Origin: Azospirillum oryzae
Lineage (GTDB): Bacteria > Pseudomonadota > Alphaproteobacteria > Azospirillales > Azospirillaceae
Assembly: GCF_008364795.1 (NCBI RefSeq)
Contig: NZ_VTTM01000017.1
Span: forward strand, 44,207 to 108,206
DNA length: 64,000 nucleotides
Direction: 5' to 3'
Part shown: positions 17,387 through 26,200 of the stretch, one piece after another
Position numbering within the stretch: position 1 is the stretch's first letter
How the letters are laid out: each line of letters begins with the position of its first letter
Position numbers and translations under genes: made by a program
The notes under the pieces: model-generated
Databases searched by the model: none
Seen by the model: the letters and a program-made list of their open reading frames with translations, nothing else
Told to the model about the DNA's origin: nothing

Positions 17387-17887
17387 CTACGCCAAGCAGG
17401 GCTGACCCTGCTGGACAAGCAGCTCCTCTACCACCGCCGCCGATAATGCGGCACGGGCGGTCGCGTCACACCACCCCTGGATCGCTGCCCGAACGTCAAC
17501 GTCCCCTTGGTGGCCCTTCACGAACTCGGTCCGGAGCCTGATGCCGCGGTTGCGGACCACCTCCATGACCTCGCCGTGAATTTCCTGATCGGCAGTGCGG
17601 TCCTCGCGGACCCGTTGCGAACCGCCAAGCACACCGAGAGCGTGTTGGTTGTCCGACTGCACCGTTACGATGTCGCCGCGACAGAGCCTCAGGTTATGGA
17701 CGGCGGCGATGACGCCGTTGCCCAGAGCCGTCAGCTCAGCCTCGCAGGAATCGCCGGCGGGTCCGTGGCCGCTGTAGCGGAAGACCCTCCGTCCCGATCG
17801 TACCCACACCGCCCAGCCTGCTCGCAGCCGCTTCCCACAGAAGCTGGCGTCGGCAAAGACGGTTACTCGTGTTGCTCGCCTCTCCAT
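17387..17887 (-). CDS. RNase H-like protein with intact catalytic residues
   Basis: A 166-residue single-domain protein with an RNase HI-like pattern: D13 (FADAS), E49/E51 (SCEAEL), D79 (VQSDN), H126 (KGHQGD) and D141 (GWCD). Length and motif order match bacterial RNase HI. It is expected to cleave RNA in RNA:DNA hybrids, for example primers or R-loops formed as transferred single-stranded DNA is copied. It starts at 17887 in an AGGTGCATTATG context. It closes the long recombination operon and is clearly paralogous to the membrane-anchored neighbour at 18400-19095. Confidence 0.82.
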   Translation of the reverse strand: MERRATRVTVFADASFCGKRLRAGWAVWVRSGRRVFRYSGHGPAGDSCEAELTALGNGVIAAVHNLRLCRGDIVTVQSDNQHALGVLGGSQRVREDRTADQEIHGEVMEVVRNRGIRLRTEFVKGHQGDVDVRAAIQGWCDATARAALSAAVVEELLVQQGQPCLA

Positions 17888-17945
17888 AATGCACCTCTTG
17901 GCGCAGGGAGACGCCCTCCCCTTGCGGGGAGAGGGCTCCCCGCGA
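17888..17945 (-). promoter_or_regulatory. Structured 5' leader J
   Basis: Leader family member. Outer stem GGGGAG/TCTCCC, inner CCCTCTCCCC/GGGGAGGG hairpin. Confidence 0.78.
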
Positions 17946-17990
17946 GGGTTCGGGTTGATCGAAGGCCGGCGCCGAAGCGCCGGTCTATGG

Positions 17991-18299
17991 TCAGTGGCCG
18001 CTGACCGCGTTTGCAGAGCCCCAACGAAGCGCGAACTCCGTCGGGGATACTCCTTGGTCAAGCGCATCAGATAAGGCGTCCGGGTCCACCTGGGCATCGA
18101 ACGTGTCGACCCGCCAGTGCCTGAGCATCGCCCCATCCACGGCTTCCACGTACTCCTGGAAGCCCATCTTCGAAACGTCGGTCTCGCGCTGTGTCCACAC
18201 CTCGTCCACCGGACCGGTCAGGTCCACCGGGGCCAGATGGCCATAGGCGGGCGTCGCGAGTTGCTCGGCCGGAACTACGTCCTGGGTCGATATCTTCAT
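17991..18299 (-). CDS. Hypothetical protein with leader K
   Basis: A 102-residue acidic protein. The ATG at 18299 lies 9 bases after AGGAGG; a second ATG at 18308 is too close to that site. It begins MKISTQDVVPAEQLATPAYG and shows no motif I can assign. It sits between the two RNase H-like genes. Confidence 0.68.
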   Translation of the reverse strand: MKISTQDVVPAEQLATPAYGHLAPVDLTGPVDEVWTQRETDVSKMGFQEYVEAVDGAMLRHWRVDTFDAQVDPDALSDALDQGVSPTEFALRWGSANAVSGH

Positions 18300-18362
18300 G
18301 GCTTCCATCCTCCTGGGATCGAAGAGGGAGGCCGCCCCTGAGGGGATCGGCTCCCCTCGGGG
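18300..18362 (-). promoter_or_regulatory. Structured 5' leader K
   Basis: Leader family member. Outer stem GGGGAGCCG/CGGCCTCCC, inner CCCCTCAGGGG hairpin. Confidence 0.75.
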
Positions 18363-18399
18363 TCAGGTCGTCAGGCTGCGGCTCGGGTGTGTCCCGTGC

Positions 18400-19095
18400 T
18401 TAGGCCCGCTTGGCGTTGCTCTCACCGCGCTCGCGTTCGGCGAGGTGGGCGGTGAGTGCGCGCTGCGCGTGGTGCTCTGCCAGCGTGCTGGCGCGGAACC
18501 GCTTGGTGATGTCGCCTCCGGGGTCGTGGACATGCTTGGCGGTCAGGGAAACGCCCCTTCCGATCAGCATGGCCTTCACGCCCGCCAGTGTGGCGGCTTC
18601 ATCTTTGCGGTTGTCGCGCAGGGTCTTGTGTCCAGACAGGACATCGACCGCGTGCTCGCTTGCGGACTGCGCCACGATCATGTCACCGCGCTTCAGGTCG
18701 AACTCGTCCACCGTCAGGTGGATGCCCAGGGCCAGGGCCTCGACCGAAGCGTGGTCACGCGTGTGGATGTGCTTGTCCCAGACGCCCCGCTTCTGGAGCG
18801 TCTTGGTATTGTCCCGCGCGTAGACCGACCAGGCACCGAGTTGGTGGGTGGCGTCGAACGCCGCCTCTCCAAACACCGTAACCAGTCGGCCCCGTTTTGC
18901 ACGCCGATCCAAATGGGGTTCGGTCGGCGGCTGCGGGACCACATCCTTGTTCCGCCGCTGGAACAGCCTGCGGAAGACCTCCTCCATGGCCCTCGTCGGG
19001 TCTTTGTGGTCGCGGAACTCCTTGAAGAAGAGCCGCAAGACCGTGACGCAGACGAAGGCCACAGCGGAGATCAACATCTTCTCGATGATCTCCAT
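18400..19095 (-). CDS. Membrane-anchored degenerate RNase H-like protein
   Basis: A 231-residue protein. A transmembrane segment (about residues 7-25) and a charged linker precede a domain that aligns by eye with the neighbour at 17387-17887: VTVFGEAAF for VTVFADASF, SVEALALG for SCEAELTAL, VAQSASEH for VQSDNQH. The first catalytic Asp is Glu77 and the third acidic residue is Ala146, and the His loop is altered, so nuclease activity is probably lost. The fold may be kept for binding nucleic acid at the membrane. Starts at 19095 in the exact AGGTGCATCATG context. Confidence 0.75.
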   Translation of the reverse strand: MEIIEKMLISAVAFVCVTVLRLFFKEFRDHKDPTRAMEEVFRRLFQRRNKDVVPQPPTEPHLDRRAKRGRLVTVFGEAAFDATHQLGAWSVYARDNTKTLQKRGVWDKHIHTRDHASVEALALGIHLTVDEFDLKRGDMIVAQSASEHAVDVLSGHKTLRDNRKDEAATLAGVKAMLIGRGVSLTAKHVHDPGGDITKRFRASTLAEHHAQRALTAHLAERERGESNAKRA

Positions 19096-19165
19096 GATGC
19101 ACCTCTCGTTCTTTGAAGAGAGGGGGAGATCGCCCCCGTTGGGGAGCGTTGCTCCCCCTCGGGGT
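19096..19165 (-). promoter_or_regulatory. Structured 5' leader L
   Basis: Leader family member with exact start context. Outer stem GGGGGAG/CTCCCCC, inner CTCCCCAACGGGGG hairpin. Confidence 0.82.
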
Positions 19166-19187
19166 TGCTGGTCAAAGGGCGAGGCTG

Positions 19188-21332
19188 CTATGCAGCAGCC
19201 GCCGTGAGAGCCTTGCGCGTGATCTCGAACAGCGCACTTCTCAGCTCGGTGAGGTCCTGGATGACGACCGCGGTCGGGAATAGTTGCCGAACACGGTCGA
19301 TCTGGATGCCGATGCCGATCACCTCGATGCCCGAGGCCTGGCAACGCCGAACCATGTCGATGACTTGGTCTGAGTTGTTGGGCTCGCCGTCGGTCACGAT
19401 GAGGAGCAGCTTACGCTCCTCCTTGGTCGTGTTGACCAGCTGCGCGGCGGCATACCACATGGCTTCCCCCAGAGGGGTGCCGCCGGCCGGGGCCACCGCG
19501 AAGTTGCCGACCACCTGACGCACCTTCTGTCCATGCTTCAGAAGAGGCAGAACGCCAATGGCGCGCTGGTGATCTTGATCATAGTCGCTCCGGCTTGCCG
19601 GAAAGGCTGTGATCGCCGAGTTGACGCCCGGGATGGCTTCGAGAGCCGTCGCGAGGGCAACCGCGCTGTCGATCGCCACGTCCAGCCGGTTCCGACTGGC
19701 CCCTCCGTTGACATGGGCGGCTTGCGCCGCCATGGAACCGGAGCGGTCCACGAGGATGTGGATCGCGGCGTTGGGGGCACGGGTGTCCGTGCGCTGCGTG
19801 AAGACCCGCGTGTCACCCGTCAAGATCCGGGTGATCTTTCGGCCGTTCACCGCACGGCCGCGCCGGCGGGTGATCTCGTCCTCCCGTTGGCTGGCTTGCA
19901 CCAGACCCAGCAGTTGGGCACGTACCCGACCGCTCGTGCCACGGACGCGAGAAACGATCCCCTGTCCGATGAGCGGGTTGGCCTGCACCTCCTGCGGCTG
20001 AGCCATGGCCGGAACCCGACTCTGCACAGGTGCTTTGGCGGCGCTGTTGGACAGGTCCTTGGCCGCCTTTTGGAAGAGGTCTTTCGACCCCACATCGTCG
20101 GTCGAGGCCGACAGAGCCTTCGCAATCGCGTCGGCGCCGTTGGGATCGTAATCTCCACCCTGATCGGAGCCAGAGCCGCCCGCATCGCCGGCATCACTGC
20201 CGGCCGAATTGGGTCCTGAGCTATCGCCACCATCGTCGCCTTCTCCGTCACCGGATTGGTCGTCGTCGGCGCTGTCATCGGTGTCCGAGCCGGACCCCGA
20301 GCTATCGCCACCATCGTCGCCCTCTCCGTCACCGGATTGGTCGCCGTCGGCGCTGTCAGAAGCGGCTCCAGGCTTCGCACTGTCGCCCTGCCCTTCATCA
20401 TCGCCGCCACCGTCGCCGTCGGCATCGCTGCCGGCGTCGTCAGTTGCGTCATCATCCTCGGACGTGCCGTCCTTGGACGTGCCAGAACCGCCTGTGGCAT
20501 CGTCGGCATCGCTACCGTCGTCATCGCCTTGGGCGTCCTGCTCGTTGTCAGACCCGGACCCGCCCTGCTGTTGCGGGACGCTCTGGTTCTGCTGGTCCTG
20601 CTGCTGTTGTTGCGGCGGCTGCGGAGGGGGTTGGCGAGCCTTATCCTCCTCTTGCTTGAGCATGGTGAGGATGAGGTCTACGAGATCGAGGGCATCCGCA
20701 GTGCTCTCGAGGTTTTTCACCTCAGAAAGCAACGCGTGAAGCCTGACCATGGCACCGGCCGGGAAGGTCTGTGCCGCTACGGCCTCGCTTTCGTCCGCGA
20801 AAGACTCCAAGGCCTTCTGGCCAAGAACATCACATCGCAGGCGTAGCAGGCAGTAGCCGGACAGGATATCAGCCGGATGCGCCTTCTCGTTGACGGCCCT
20901 CATTTCGCCGCGGCGGATCAGATAGTCGATCACCTTGGCGATAGTCCTGCGGGTCCCAGGATAGTCGACGGCGAGCGCCGCCTCGATCCGGACATCCTCA
21001 ATGATATTCAGCAGCTCCCGACGGAGCGGCTGGTAGTACGCGCGATGAACGACATTCCAATCCGTGAACTGGATGTGCCCACCGGCTTCATGCGCGATGA
21101 CGCCGTAGGCGAGATCGCACAGGTCCGGCTCGTCGGGGTCGAATGCCGGCACGTAGACGCGATTCCCGTCGGTCATCATCTCGTTGCCAGAGACGATGAC
21201 CTGTACCCCGAATTTCTTGCCCAGCGCCGCTGCCACAATGGGCAGCGAGTCATAGAGCGTGCGAGCTTTACGAGACGTCTTGGCCGGCTTGGCAGCCAGC
21301 CCTGTCCCTTGCATGGTCTGATTGACCGTCAT
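19188..21332 (-). CDS. VWA-domain protein (CobT-like)
   Basis: A 714-residue protein. The N-terminal region carries a metalloprotease-like segment (HEAGGHIQFTD, then an EDVRIE helix) seen in CobT-like VWA proteins, but with an extra Gly that breaks a strict HExxH. A long Asp/Ser/Gly acidic linker (about residues 255-425) with an internal near-repeat follows. The C-terminal VWA domain has an intact MIDAS motif (DRSGSM, with later T and D). CobT-like proteins pair with MoxR/CobS ATPases to remodel targets; the matching ATPase lies three genes upstream. Same pairing is known in SXT/IncA/C elements, function unresolved. Confidence 0.85.
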   Translation of the reverse strand: MTVNQTMQGTGLAAKPAKTSRKARTLYDSLPIVAAALGKKFGVQVIVSGNEMMTDGNRVYVPAFDPDEPDLCDLAYGVIAHEAGGHIQFTDWNVVHRAYYQPLRRELLNIIEDVRIEAALAVDYPGTRRTIAKVIDYLIRRGEMRAVNEKAHPADILSGYCLLRLRCDVLGQKALESFADESEAVAAQTFPAGAMVRLHALLSEVKNLESTADALDLVDLILTMLKQEEDKARQPPPQPPQQQQQDQQNQSVPQQQGGSGSDNEQDAQGDDDGSDADDATGGSGTSKDGTSEDDDATDDAGSDADGDGGGDDEGQGDSAKPGAASDSADGDQSGDGEGDDGGDSSGSGSDTDDSADDDQSGDGEGDDGGDSSGPNSAGSDAGDAGGSGSDQGGDYDPNGADAIAKALSASTDDVGSKDLFQKAAKDLSNSAAKAPVQSRVPAMAQPQEVQANPLIGQGIVSRVRGTSGRVRAQLLGLVQASQREDEITRRRGRAVNGRKITRILTGDTRVFTQRTDTRAPNAAIHILVDRSGSMAAQAAHVNGGASRNRLDVAIDSAVALATALEAIPGVNSAITAFPASRSDYDQDHQRAIGVLPLLKHGQKVRQVVGNFAVAPAGGTPLGEAMWYAAAQLVNTTKEERKLLLIVTDGEPNNSDQVIDMVRRCQASGIEVIGIGIQIDRVRQLFPTAVVIQDLTELRSALFEITRKALTAAAA

Positions 21333-21398
21333 TCTCGTGCCTTTCGCCTGGGGGGCGAAGGAGCCCCCCTCGACGGGGGAGAAGTACTCCCCCGCCTT
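21333..21398 (-). promoter_or_regulatory. Structured 5' leader M (diverged)
   Basis: Leader family member rich in GGGGG/CCCCC arms (TTCTCCCCC, GGGGGG/CCCCCC). Start context differs from the consensus. Confidence 0.6.
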
Positions 21399-21405
21399 GG
21401 GTTGC

Positions 21406-22848
21406 TTAGAAGAAGAAGGATTCGACAACCTCGACCGGTGCGGCCGTCGGCGGGATCATGTCAGGGAGCTTCCCGTCGTCTTCCGCCTCGTCCAGGTCGT
21501 CGGTGTCGTCCACCTCGGTTTCGACCGCCGCCTCAACAGCAGCCGGCTCCGCGTTGGGCGCGATCTCCGGTTCCTCCGGAGTTGCACTAGCCGGCGACGC
21601 AGCTTCCGCCCCCAGAGATGCCGGCTCGGCACCCGGGCGGGCATCCTGCTCTACCGGCTTCTGGTCGGCTTCCTGCGCGAGTTCAACCGTCTCCGTGACT
21701 GCCTCAACCGGTGCGGTCGGGACAGCCTCAGCGGCGACGGGTGTAACCTGACCCGCATCCTCTGCCTGTGCTGGCGTCGCAGTGTCGGAGTTGGACTCCT
21801 CGACCACTACGCCATCCGTGGCAGGAGAGGCGGCGTCATCACCATCACCGAACAAGCCGTCGAAGATGGAGAGGTCTGACGGCCCTTCAGCCATCGTTGC
21901 CTCGACCTGCGCAGGCGTGACGTGGACGACAGCCTCTGGCTCGTCCGCATCTTCCTCTTCCGGGAAGGCAGCATCAGGATCGACGATGTCCCCATCCTCG
22001 ACAGATGCAAAGAGGTCGCCGAAGCCACCCGTCGCCGGGCGGCTCGCCGCGTAGGACCGGATCTTGTCGGGGTCCGACAGGATCAGGATCTTCGCGACGA
22101 CCTCGTGGTAGACACCGTTCTCGATGTTGCCTTTCTCCGGAAAGCTGGCGATCAACTCGTCAATGCCAGCCACCATTGGAGCCACAGCGCCATCCAGGAA
22201 AGAAAGTCCGTCGAGCTTATCGCGCATCCGCTTGAGCGGCCCTGCGATACGCCGTGACAGGCTCTTCTCCGTCCGGGAAGCCACCGACTTCTCGTAGAGT
22301 TCATTGGCCTCCTGTGCGACCTCAGCCAAAAGCTGATTGCCCATGCGCGCAACCTCGCGGTCCAGCGAGCCGCTCTTGTCGGCCGGCGAGATCCGGAAGG
22401 TGCTGTAATCGGCCCAAAGTCGATGACTGACCGCCGAGGCGGGCTCAATGGCCCGGCGCAGCGCGTCCTCGAAGTTGGGGTGTTTGGCGATCCACTCTTC
22501 CACCTCCTTATCGTATTCGGCCAGGAAGGTGCTCTTCTCGCCGAGAAACTCCCGAACGATCTTGTCCAGAGCTTCGGTGACCGCTTCGGTCTTCTCGCGT
22601 GGGATCGCGTAGCCGCTTAGGAAGCGGATGCCAACGCTCTCCAAGAGGCGTTCCATCTGCTTCTTCAGCTTGTGGAAGACGTTGAGCCGATCAGGGTCCA
22701 TGACTTTCTTGGAGCCCAGACTGGCAACGTCTTCAGAAGGCAGTTCACCACCCACGCCGAGGTTCAAATCTTCGGCCCGGAGCTTCTTGCGTCCGGTCCA
22801 GATCGTCACGCCCAGCGAGAGAATGTCAACCTTATCAAGGGTCTTCAT
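21406..22848 (-). CDS. DUF3150-family protein
   Basis: A 480-residue protein starting MKTLDKVDILSLGVTIWTGRKKL, characteristic of DUF3150 proteins that accompany CobS/CobT-like genes on plasmids and phages. The first 310 residues are helical and charged, with probable coiled coils. The last 170 are an acidic Ala/Pro/Glu/Val-rich low-complexity tail. It lies between the VWA and WGR-like genes. It probably works with the MoxR-VWA pair; no activity is known to me. Confidence 0.8.
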   Translation of the reverse strand: MKTLDKVDILSLGVTIWTGRKKLRAEDLNLGVGGELPSEDVASLGSKKVMDPDRLNVFHKLKKQMERLLESVGIRFLSGYAIPREKTEAVTEALDKIVREFLGEKSTFLAEYDKEVEEWIAKHPNFEDALRRAIEPASAVSHRLWADYSTFRISPADKSGSLDREVARMGNQLLAEVAQEANELYEKSVASRTEKSLSRRIAGPLKRMRDKLDGLSFLDGAVAPMVAGIDELIASFPEKGNIENGVYHEVVAKILILSDPDKIRSYAASRPATGGFGDLFASVEDGDIVDPDAAFPEEEDADEPEAVVHVTPAQVEATMAEGPSDLSIFDGLFGDGDDAASPATDGVVVEESNSDTATPAQAEDAGQVTPVAAEAVPTAPVEAVTETVELAQEADQKPVEQDARPGAEPASLGAEAASPASATPEEPEIAPNAEPAAVEAAVETEVDDTDDLDEAEDDGKLPDMIPPTAAPVEVVESFFF

Positions 22849-22922
22849 GATGCAGCCTCGTTGTGAAACGAGGCGCGAACCCACTCCTCCCCTGGGGGCG
22901 AAGTGAACCGCGCCCCATTGGG
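22849..22922 (-). promoter_or_regulatory. Structured 5' leader N
   Basis: Leader family member. Outer stem GGGGCGCG/CGCGCCTC, inner CCCCCAGGGG hairpin; start context AGGCTGCATCATG. Confidence 0.8.
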
Positions 22923-22961
22923 GAAGGATGTTCTGGGTGGCAGAGCGGGCTGTAAGCCCGC

Positions 22962-23759
22962 TCAGAACCAATAGTCGGCTTGGCCGGTGTCGATTTGTGA
23001 GAGCTTGATCCGTTTCGGGATCAGCCCGGCATCTTCGGCAGCCGGCGTGATGAGGTCGACAGAGGATTCGAAGGTGGCGAGCAGAGCCGCCTCCTTGCGC
23101 AGGTCCTTGTCGATGGTGCCACCGTCCGCCTTGACCACGTTGACCGTCACGTCCGCAGACGCGACCATACGCATGGTCAGGAGAAACAGGAGGGCGCCGA
23201 CGCCGTTGGCCCGCCGCAGCGACCCCGCGTGCCGCACCCTCCCGATGCCGGTGTGGCCGTCGAATGCCGGCGTCCAGCCCTCAATCACCGGAACCCCGGT
23301 CGGGATACCCTCACGGGTGCTCCACCGGCATTCATAGTGATCGGAGAGCCTGCCCACGGCCACCTCCATCACCTCAAAAAGCCGCTGCCAGGAGACAGCG
23401 GTGATTTCGAAGAAGATGTCGGCGTCCTTCATGGTGGCCGGTCTCGACGTAACCTCCTCAGCCGCGGGGATTTCCGCAGCCGGGTTGCTTTGCAGATCGG
23501 TGGCCTTACCGTCGGCGCCGAAGGTGCAAGTGCCCAGGATCTCATAACCCTGTTCAGTCTGCTCCCACAGTCGCCGACGACCCTCCGCCGCCGCGCCGCT
23601 GGATTTCCAGGACGACTTGGCGATGGGCTTTTTCTGCATGGCCTGTCCGGTCTTGCCGAAGCGCACGAACAAGTCTCCGCCGATCACGGCAACAGCCCAA
23701 TCCTTGGAGGTGCCGTCGGAGCGGTTATACCGCGCCAACAGCCAGCGCTCGCCCGCCAT
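22962..23759 (-). CDS. WGR-like domain protein
   Basis: A 265-residue protein. Residues about 5-75 resemble a WGR domain: KDWAVAVIGGDLFVRFGKTGQ, then KSSWKSSGAAAEGRRRLWEQTEQGYEIL. The remaining 180 residues are unassigned. The ATG at 23759 overlaps the ATPase stop (TGATG), so the two are translationally coupled, and it has no leader of its own. Coupling implies a stable complex or fixed stoichiometry with the MoxR-like ATPase. Confidence 0.65.
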   Translation of the reverse strand: MAGERWLLARYNRSDGTSKDWAVAVIGGDLFVRFGKTGQAMQKKPIAKSSWKSSGAAAEGRRRLWEQTEQGYEILGTCTFGADGKATDLQSNPAAEIPAAEEVTSRPATMKDADIFFEITAVSWQRLFEVMEVAVGRLSDHYECRWSTREGIPTGVPVIEGWTPAFDGHTGIGRVRHAGSLRRANGVGALLFLLTMRMVASADVTVNVVKADGGTIDKDLRKEAALLATFESSVDLITPAAEDAGLIPKRIKLSQIDTGQADYWF

Positions 23760-24709
23760 CAATTAGCCTCCCAGAGATCGCCGAAGACATCGGCTGCGAT
23801 CTGGTGGATCGCCTGCCGCTGCTCAGGTTCCGCCCGGTTGCTGAAGGCTCGCTCGAGAGCAAAGCCGACCGCGTTGGGAGCCCCCTTGAAGGCGACCGTC
23901 AGCCGTGCCCACCGCACGAGAGAGCGGGTGGACATGGTGAGGGAAAGCTCGGAGCCACCGTCCTCGCCGCCCAGGAACAGGCGACGGATGTCGTTAGCGA
24001 CCTTGATCATGTTTTCCCGGATAGCCTGCGGCACCTTCGGCGCCACGCGCTCCAAGATTGATTCCTCGATGTCCGGCTCCAGATAGCCCACGCTGATGAA
24101 GCGGAAGCGATCCAGAAAGGCGGGATCGAGAACCTGGATGCTGGTGGCGTAAAGGCCCGAAGCATCACCCGACCCCATGCTGTTCGCCGTGACGAACAGC
24201 CGGAACTTCGGGTGGGCATGGATCACCTCGTTGGTCTCGGGGATCACCAGTGGCGATCCTTCCAAGATATCGTTGAGACCGACCAGCTCGCCGGCATCGC
24301 CGCGGTCAGCCTCGTTGATGACGAGAGCGTAGCCGTGGGTCATGCAGACGGGCAGCGGCCCGTGAACAAATTTCGTCTGCCCGCCGACGATGGCCTGATG
24401 ACCAACGAGATCGGCGAACTCGCGACGCTTATGCCAGGAAAAGCACATGGTCGGCCAGTTCAGGCGCGAGAGCGTCTGGGTGACGATGGACGTCTTGCCA
24501 GCTCCGTACGGGCCACCGATCCACATGGCATCTCCCATAGGATCGGCAGCAAAGGCAAGGATGTCCCGCAGCTTGATGCGATCGAAAACGTAGAGATCGT
24601 CCCGCTTCGGGATGAGAGGGTTCGTATCGTCGGCAAAGCCCTCGACCGTAAACTGCGGCGGGGCCTTCGGCTGATCGAACGTGTCGCGAACGCTGAAGTT
24701 CTTAAACAT
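23759..24709 (-). CDS. MoxR/CobS-like AAA+ ATPase
   Basis: A 316-residue AAA+ protein with Walker A GGPYGAGKT (about residues 66-74), a Walker B-like segment ALVINEADRGD, sensor-like VTANSMGSGD and an arginine-finger region DPAFLDRFRF. The profile matches CobS/MoxR ATPases that partner VWA proteins. It begins at 24709 in the exact AGGTGCATCATG context. A CobS-like gene next to exo and bet is also described in SXT/IncA/C elements. Role in transfer or establishment is unknown. Confidence 0.88.
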   Translation of the reverse strand: MFKNFSVRDTFDQPKAPPQFTVEGFADDTNPLIPKRDDLYVFDRIKLRDILAFAADPMGDAMWIGGPYGAGKTSIVTQTLSRLNWPTMCFSWHKRREFADLVGHQAIVGGQTKFVHGPLPVCMTHGYALVINEADRGDAGELVGLNDILEGSPLVIPETNEVIHAHPKFRLFVTANSMGSGDASGLYATSIQVLDPAFLDRFRFISVGYLEPDIEESILERVAPKVPQAIRENMIKVANDIRRLFLGGEDGGSELSLTMSTRSLVRWARLTVAFKGAPNAVGFALERAFSNRAEPEQRQAIHQIAADVFGDLWEAN

Positions 24710-24785
24710 GATGCACCTTTTCTTGGGGAAGTCGGGGCGCACCATGCCCCGGAGGGGAGCATGTCTGCGCCCCAGGTGGGGATGA
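24710..24785 (-). promoter_or_regulatory. Structured 5' leader P
   Basis: Leader family member with exact start context. Outer stem GGGGCGCA/GTGCGCCCC, inner CATGCTCCCC/GGGGCATG hairpin. Confidence 0.84.
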
Positions 24786-24799
24786 ACTTGTGTTGCGAA

Positions 24800-25807
24800 C
24801 TACGCAGCCGCGGCTACGACCGGGCCCACGCTTTGGGTGCCTGTTGGCTTCGCCTTCTTGACACTCACCTTGACGCTCTCTGAGGAGGCGCTACGGAATT
24901 TGTCCAAATCGGCGTCGCTGACGGCAACCTTGTGATGCTCCAGGAGGGCCGTATAATCGACCCGCCCCTTGGAGATGTAACGGGTGATAAGGATGCCCGA
25001 TGCTTCAGCTTGGGCGAACTGCCCCATCTGCTTGATCAGCCGCTCCTTAGCGTTGTCCTGCTTCAGGGTCAGTGTCGCGATCTCAGCCTTGAGGGCGTCG
25101 ATCTTCGCAGCAGCATCTCGGTACTCCATCGCTGCAACTTCCCACTCCTGCTTTTCCTCATCGGACGCTGGGGAGTAGGTGTCGCGGGAAGGATCCTTCT
25201 TCGGCTCCTTGCCGGCGTTCACCGCCCCCATGAAGGCCTCTGCCCTCTGAAGCATGTCGGCGATGAATGCCTCGTCCCGGTCGACACGAAATTCGACGGC
25301 TTCGTCAACGACGAGGCTGCCATCTTCCTTCTCGATCACGCGACCAAACACCAGATAGCCGTGGTCCGTGCCGGACACGAAAATCTGAGCCTGCACTTGG
25401 CAGGAATAGAGGCGAAAAGCAGTCGCGTCCTCGCGGAGCGCCACCACCTCATCGAACACCGAGTCCGACGGGGCCTTGAGTTCGACGGGGATTCCGTCAT
25501 CGGTCAGGCCGTCGAAGCTGGCGCGGATGATCGGATGGTCCGCTTCGGCGCAGGCGGGAAAAAGCATGGTGTCATGCTTCGCCTCGAACCACGCGCGAAC
25601 AGCGGGCTCGCACCGCTTGCCATGAGCGACGAACATGTTGCCGCTCAAATCCTCCGGAGGAACCTTGCCTGCCTTCTCCGCCCACAGGCGCCAAGGCGTC
25701 TTGTAGGGGCTAATGCCGAGGACCACGGCAATGTCGGAAGCCGACACGCCTTGATCGCGCCATGCCAGCCATTCGGCCGAGCCCTGGCGAAGGTTGACGA
25801 TCTTCAT
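24800..25807 (-). CDS. YqaJ-type exonuclease
   Basis: A 335-residue phage-type recombination exonuclease. The N-terminus RQGSAEWLAWRDQGVSASDI is typical of YqaJ nucleases, and the catalytic D ... ExK signature is seen at SFDGLTDDGIPVELKAPS. A helical C-terminal region of about 110 residues follows. It should resect double-stranded ends to give 3' tails for the RecT-family annealer two genes upstream, as Exo/Bet do in SXT. Start at 25807 in the conserved context. Confidence 0.9.
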   Translation of the reverse strand: MKIVNLRQGSAEWLAWRDQGVSASDIAVVLGISPYKTPWRLWAEKAGKVPPEDLSGNMFVAHGKRCEPAVRAWFEAKHDTMLFPACAEADHPIIRASFDGLTDDGIPVELKAPSDSVFDEVVALREDATAFRLYSCQVQAQIFVSGTDHGYLVFGRVIEKEDGSLVVDEAVEFRVDRDEAFIADMLQRAEAFMGAVNAGKEPKKDPSRDTYSPASDEEKQEWEVAAMEYRDAAAKIDALKAEIATLTLKQDNAKERLIKQMGQFAQAEASGILITRYISKGRVDYTALLEHHKVAVSDADLDKFRSASSESVKVSVKKAKPTGTQSVGPVVAAAA

Positions 25808-25875
25808 GATGCACCTCTGCAAGGGCGGAGGCGCACGTCTCCCCGGTCGGGGGCGTCGTGCGCCCCAGCGGGGAT
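25808..25875 (-). promoter_or_regulatory. Structured 5' leader Q
   Basis: Leader family member. Outer stem GGGGCGCACG/CGTGCGCCTC is nearly perfect; inner CCCCCGACCGGGG hairpin. Confidence 0.85.
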
Positions 25876-25887
25876 TTTCGTCGTGAA

Positions 25888-26106
25888 TTACGCTAGCCGG
25901 TCTGGCCCCATGTCCCGGTTCCGGAACGGGGGCGAATAGCGAGCTAAGTGCTCGTCCGGCAGCGAACGGATCGCGGTCACGCCGGCCGATCGCAACGCCG
26001 CGGTAGCCATCGCGGTGATATCCTCGAAGGTGAAGACTTGCGTCGTGGCCTTCCAGCCCAACGCCCTGCCCTTCACTGCCTCCGGCTTTCTGATCTTGCT
26101 GAGCAT
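25888..26106 (-). CDS. Small hypothetical protein between exo and bet
   Basis: A 72-residue basic protein starting at the ATG at 26106 behind GGAGGAG. It reads MLSKIRKPEAVKGRALGWKA and has a central helix (DITAMATAALRSAG). No family recognised. Its location between the exonuclease and annealase genes suggests an accessory to recombination. Confidence 0.65.
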   Translation of the reverse strand: MLSKIRKPEAVKGRALGWKATTQVFTFEDITAMATAALRSAGVTAIRSLPDEHLARYSPPFRNRDMGPDRLA

Positions 26107-26185
26107 GCTGCTCTCCTCCGGGGCAAGCCCCGGCCAGGGTGTCATCTTTCCCGCGCTGGGCGCTTGCGCACCCCGGAACAGGAAT
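26107..26185 (-). promoter_or_regulatory. Structured 5' leader R (diverged)
   Basis: Leader family member with rearranged stems: GGGGTG/CACCC and a separate CCGGGGCTTGCCCCGG hairpin next to the ribosome site. Confidence 0.55.
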
Positions 26186-26200
26186 GGACGTGGACAGCGC

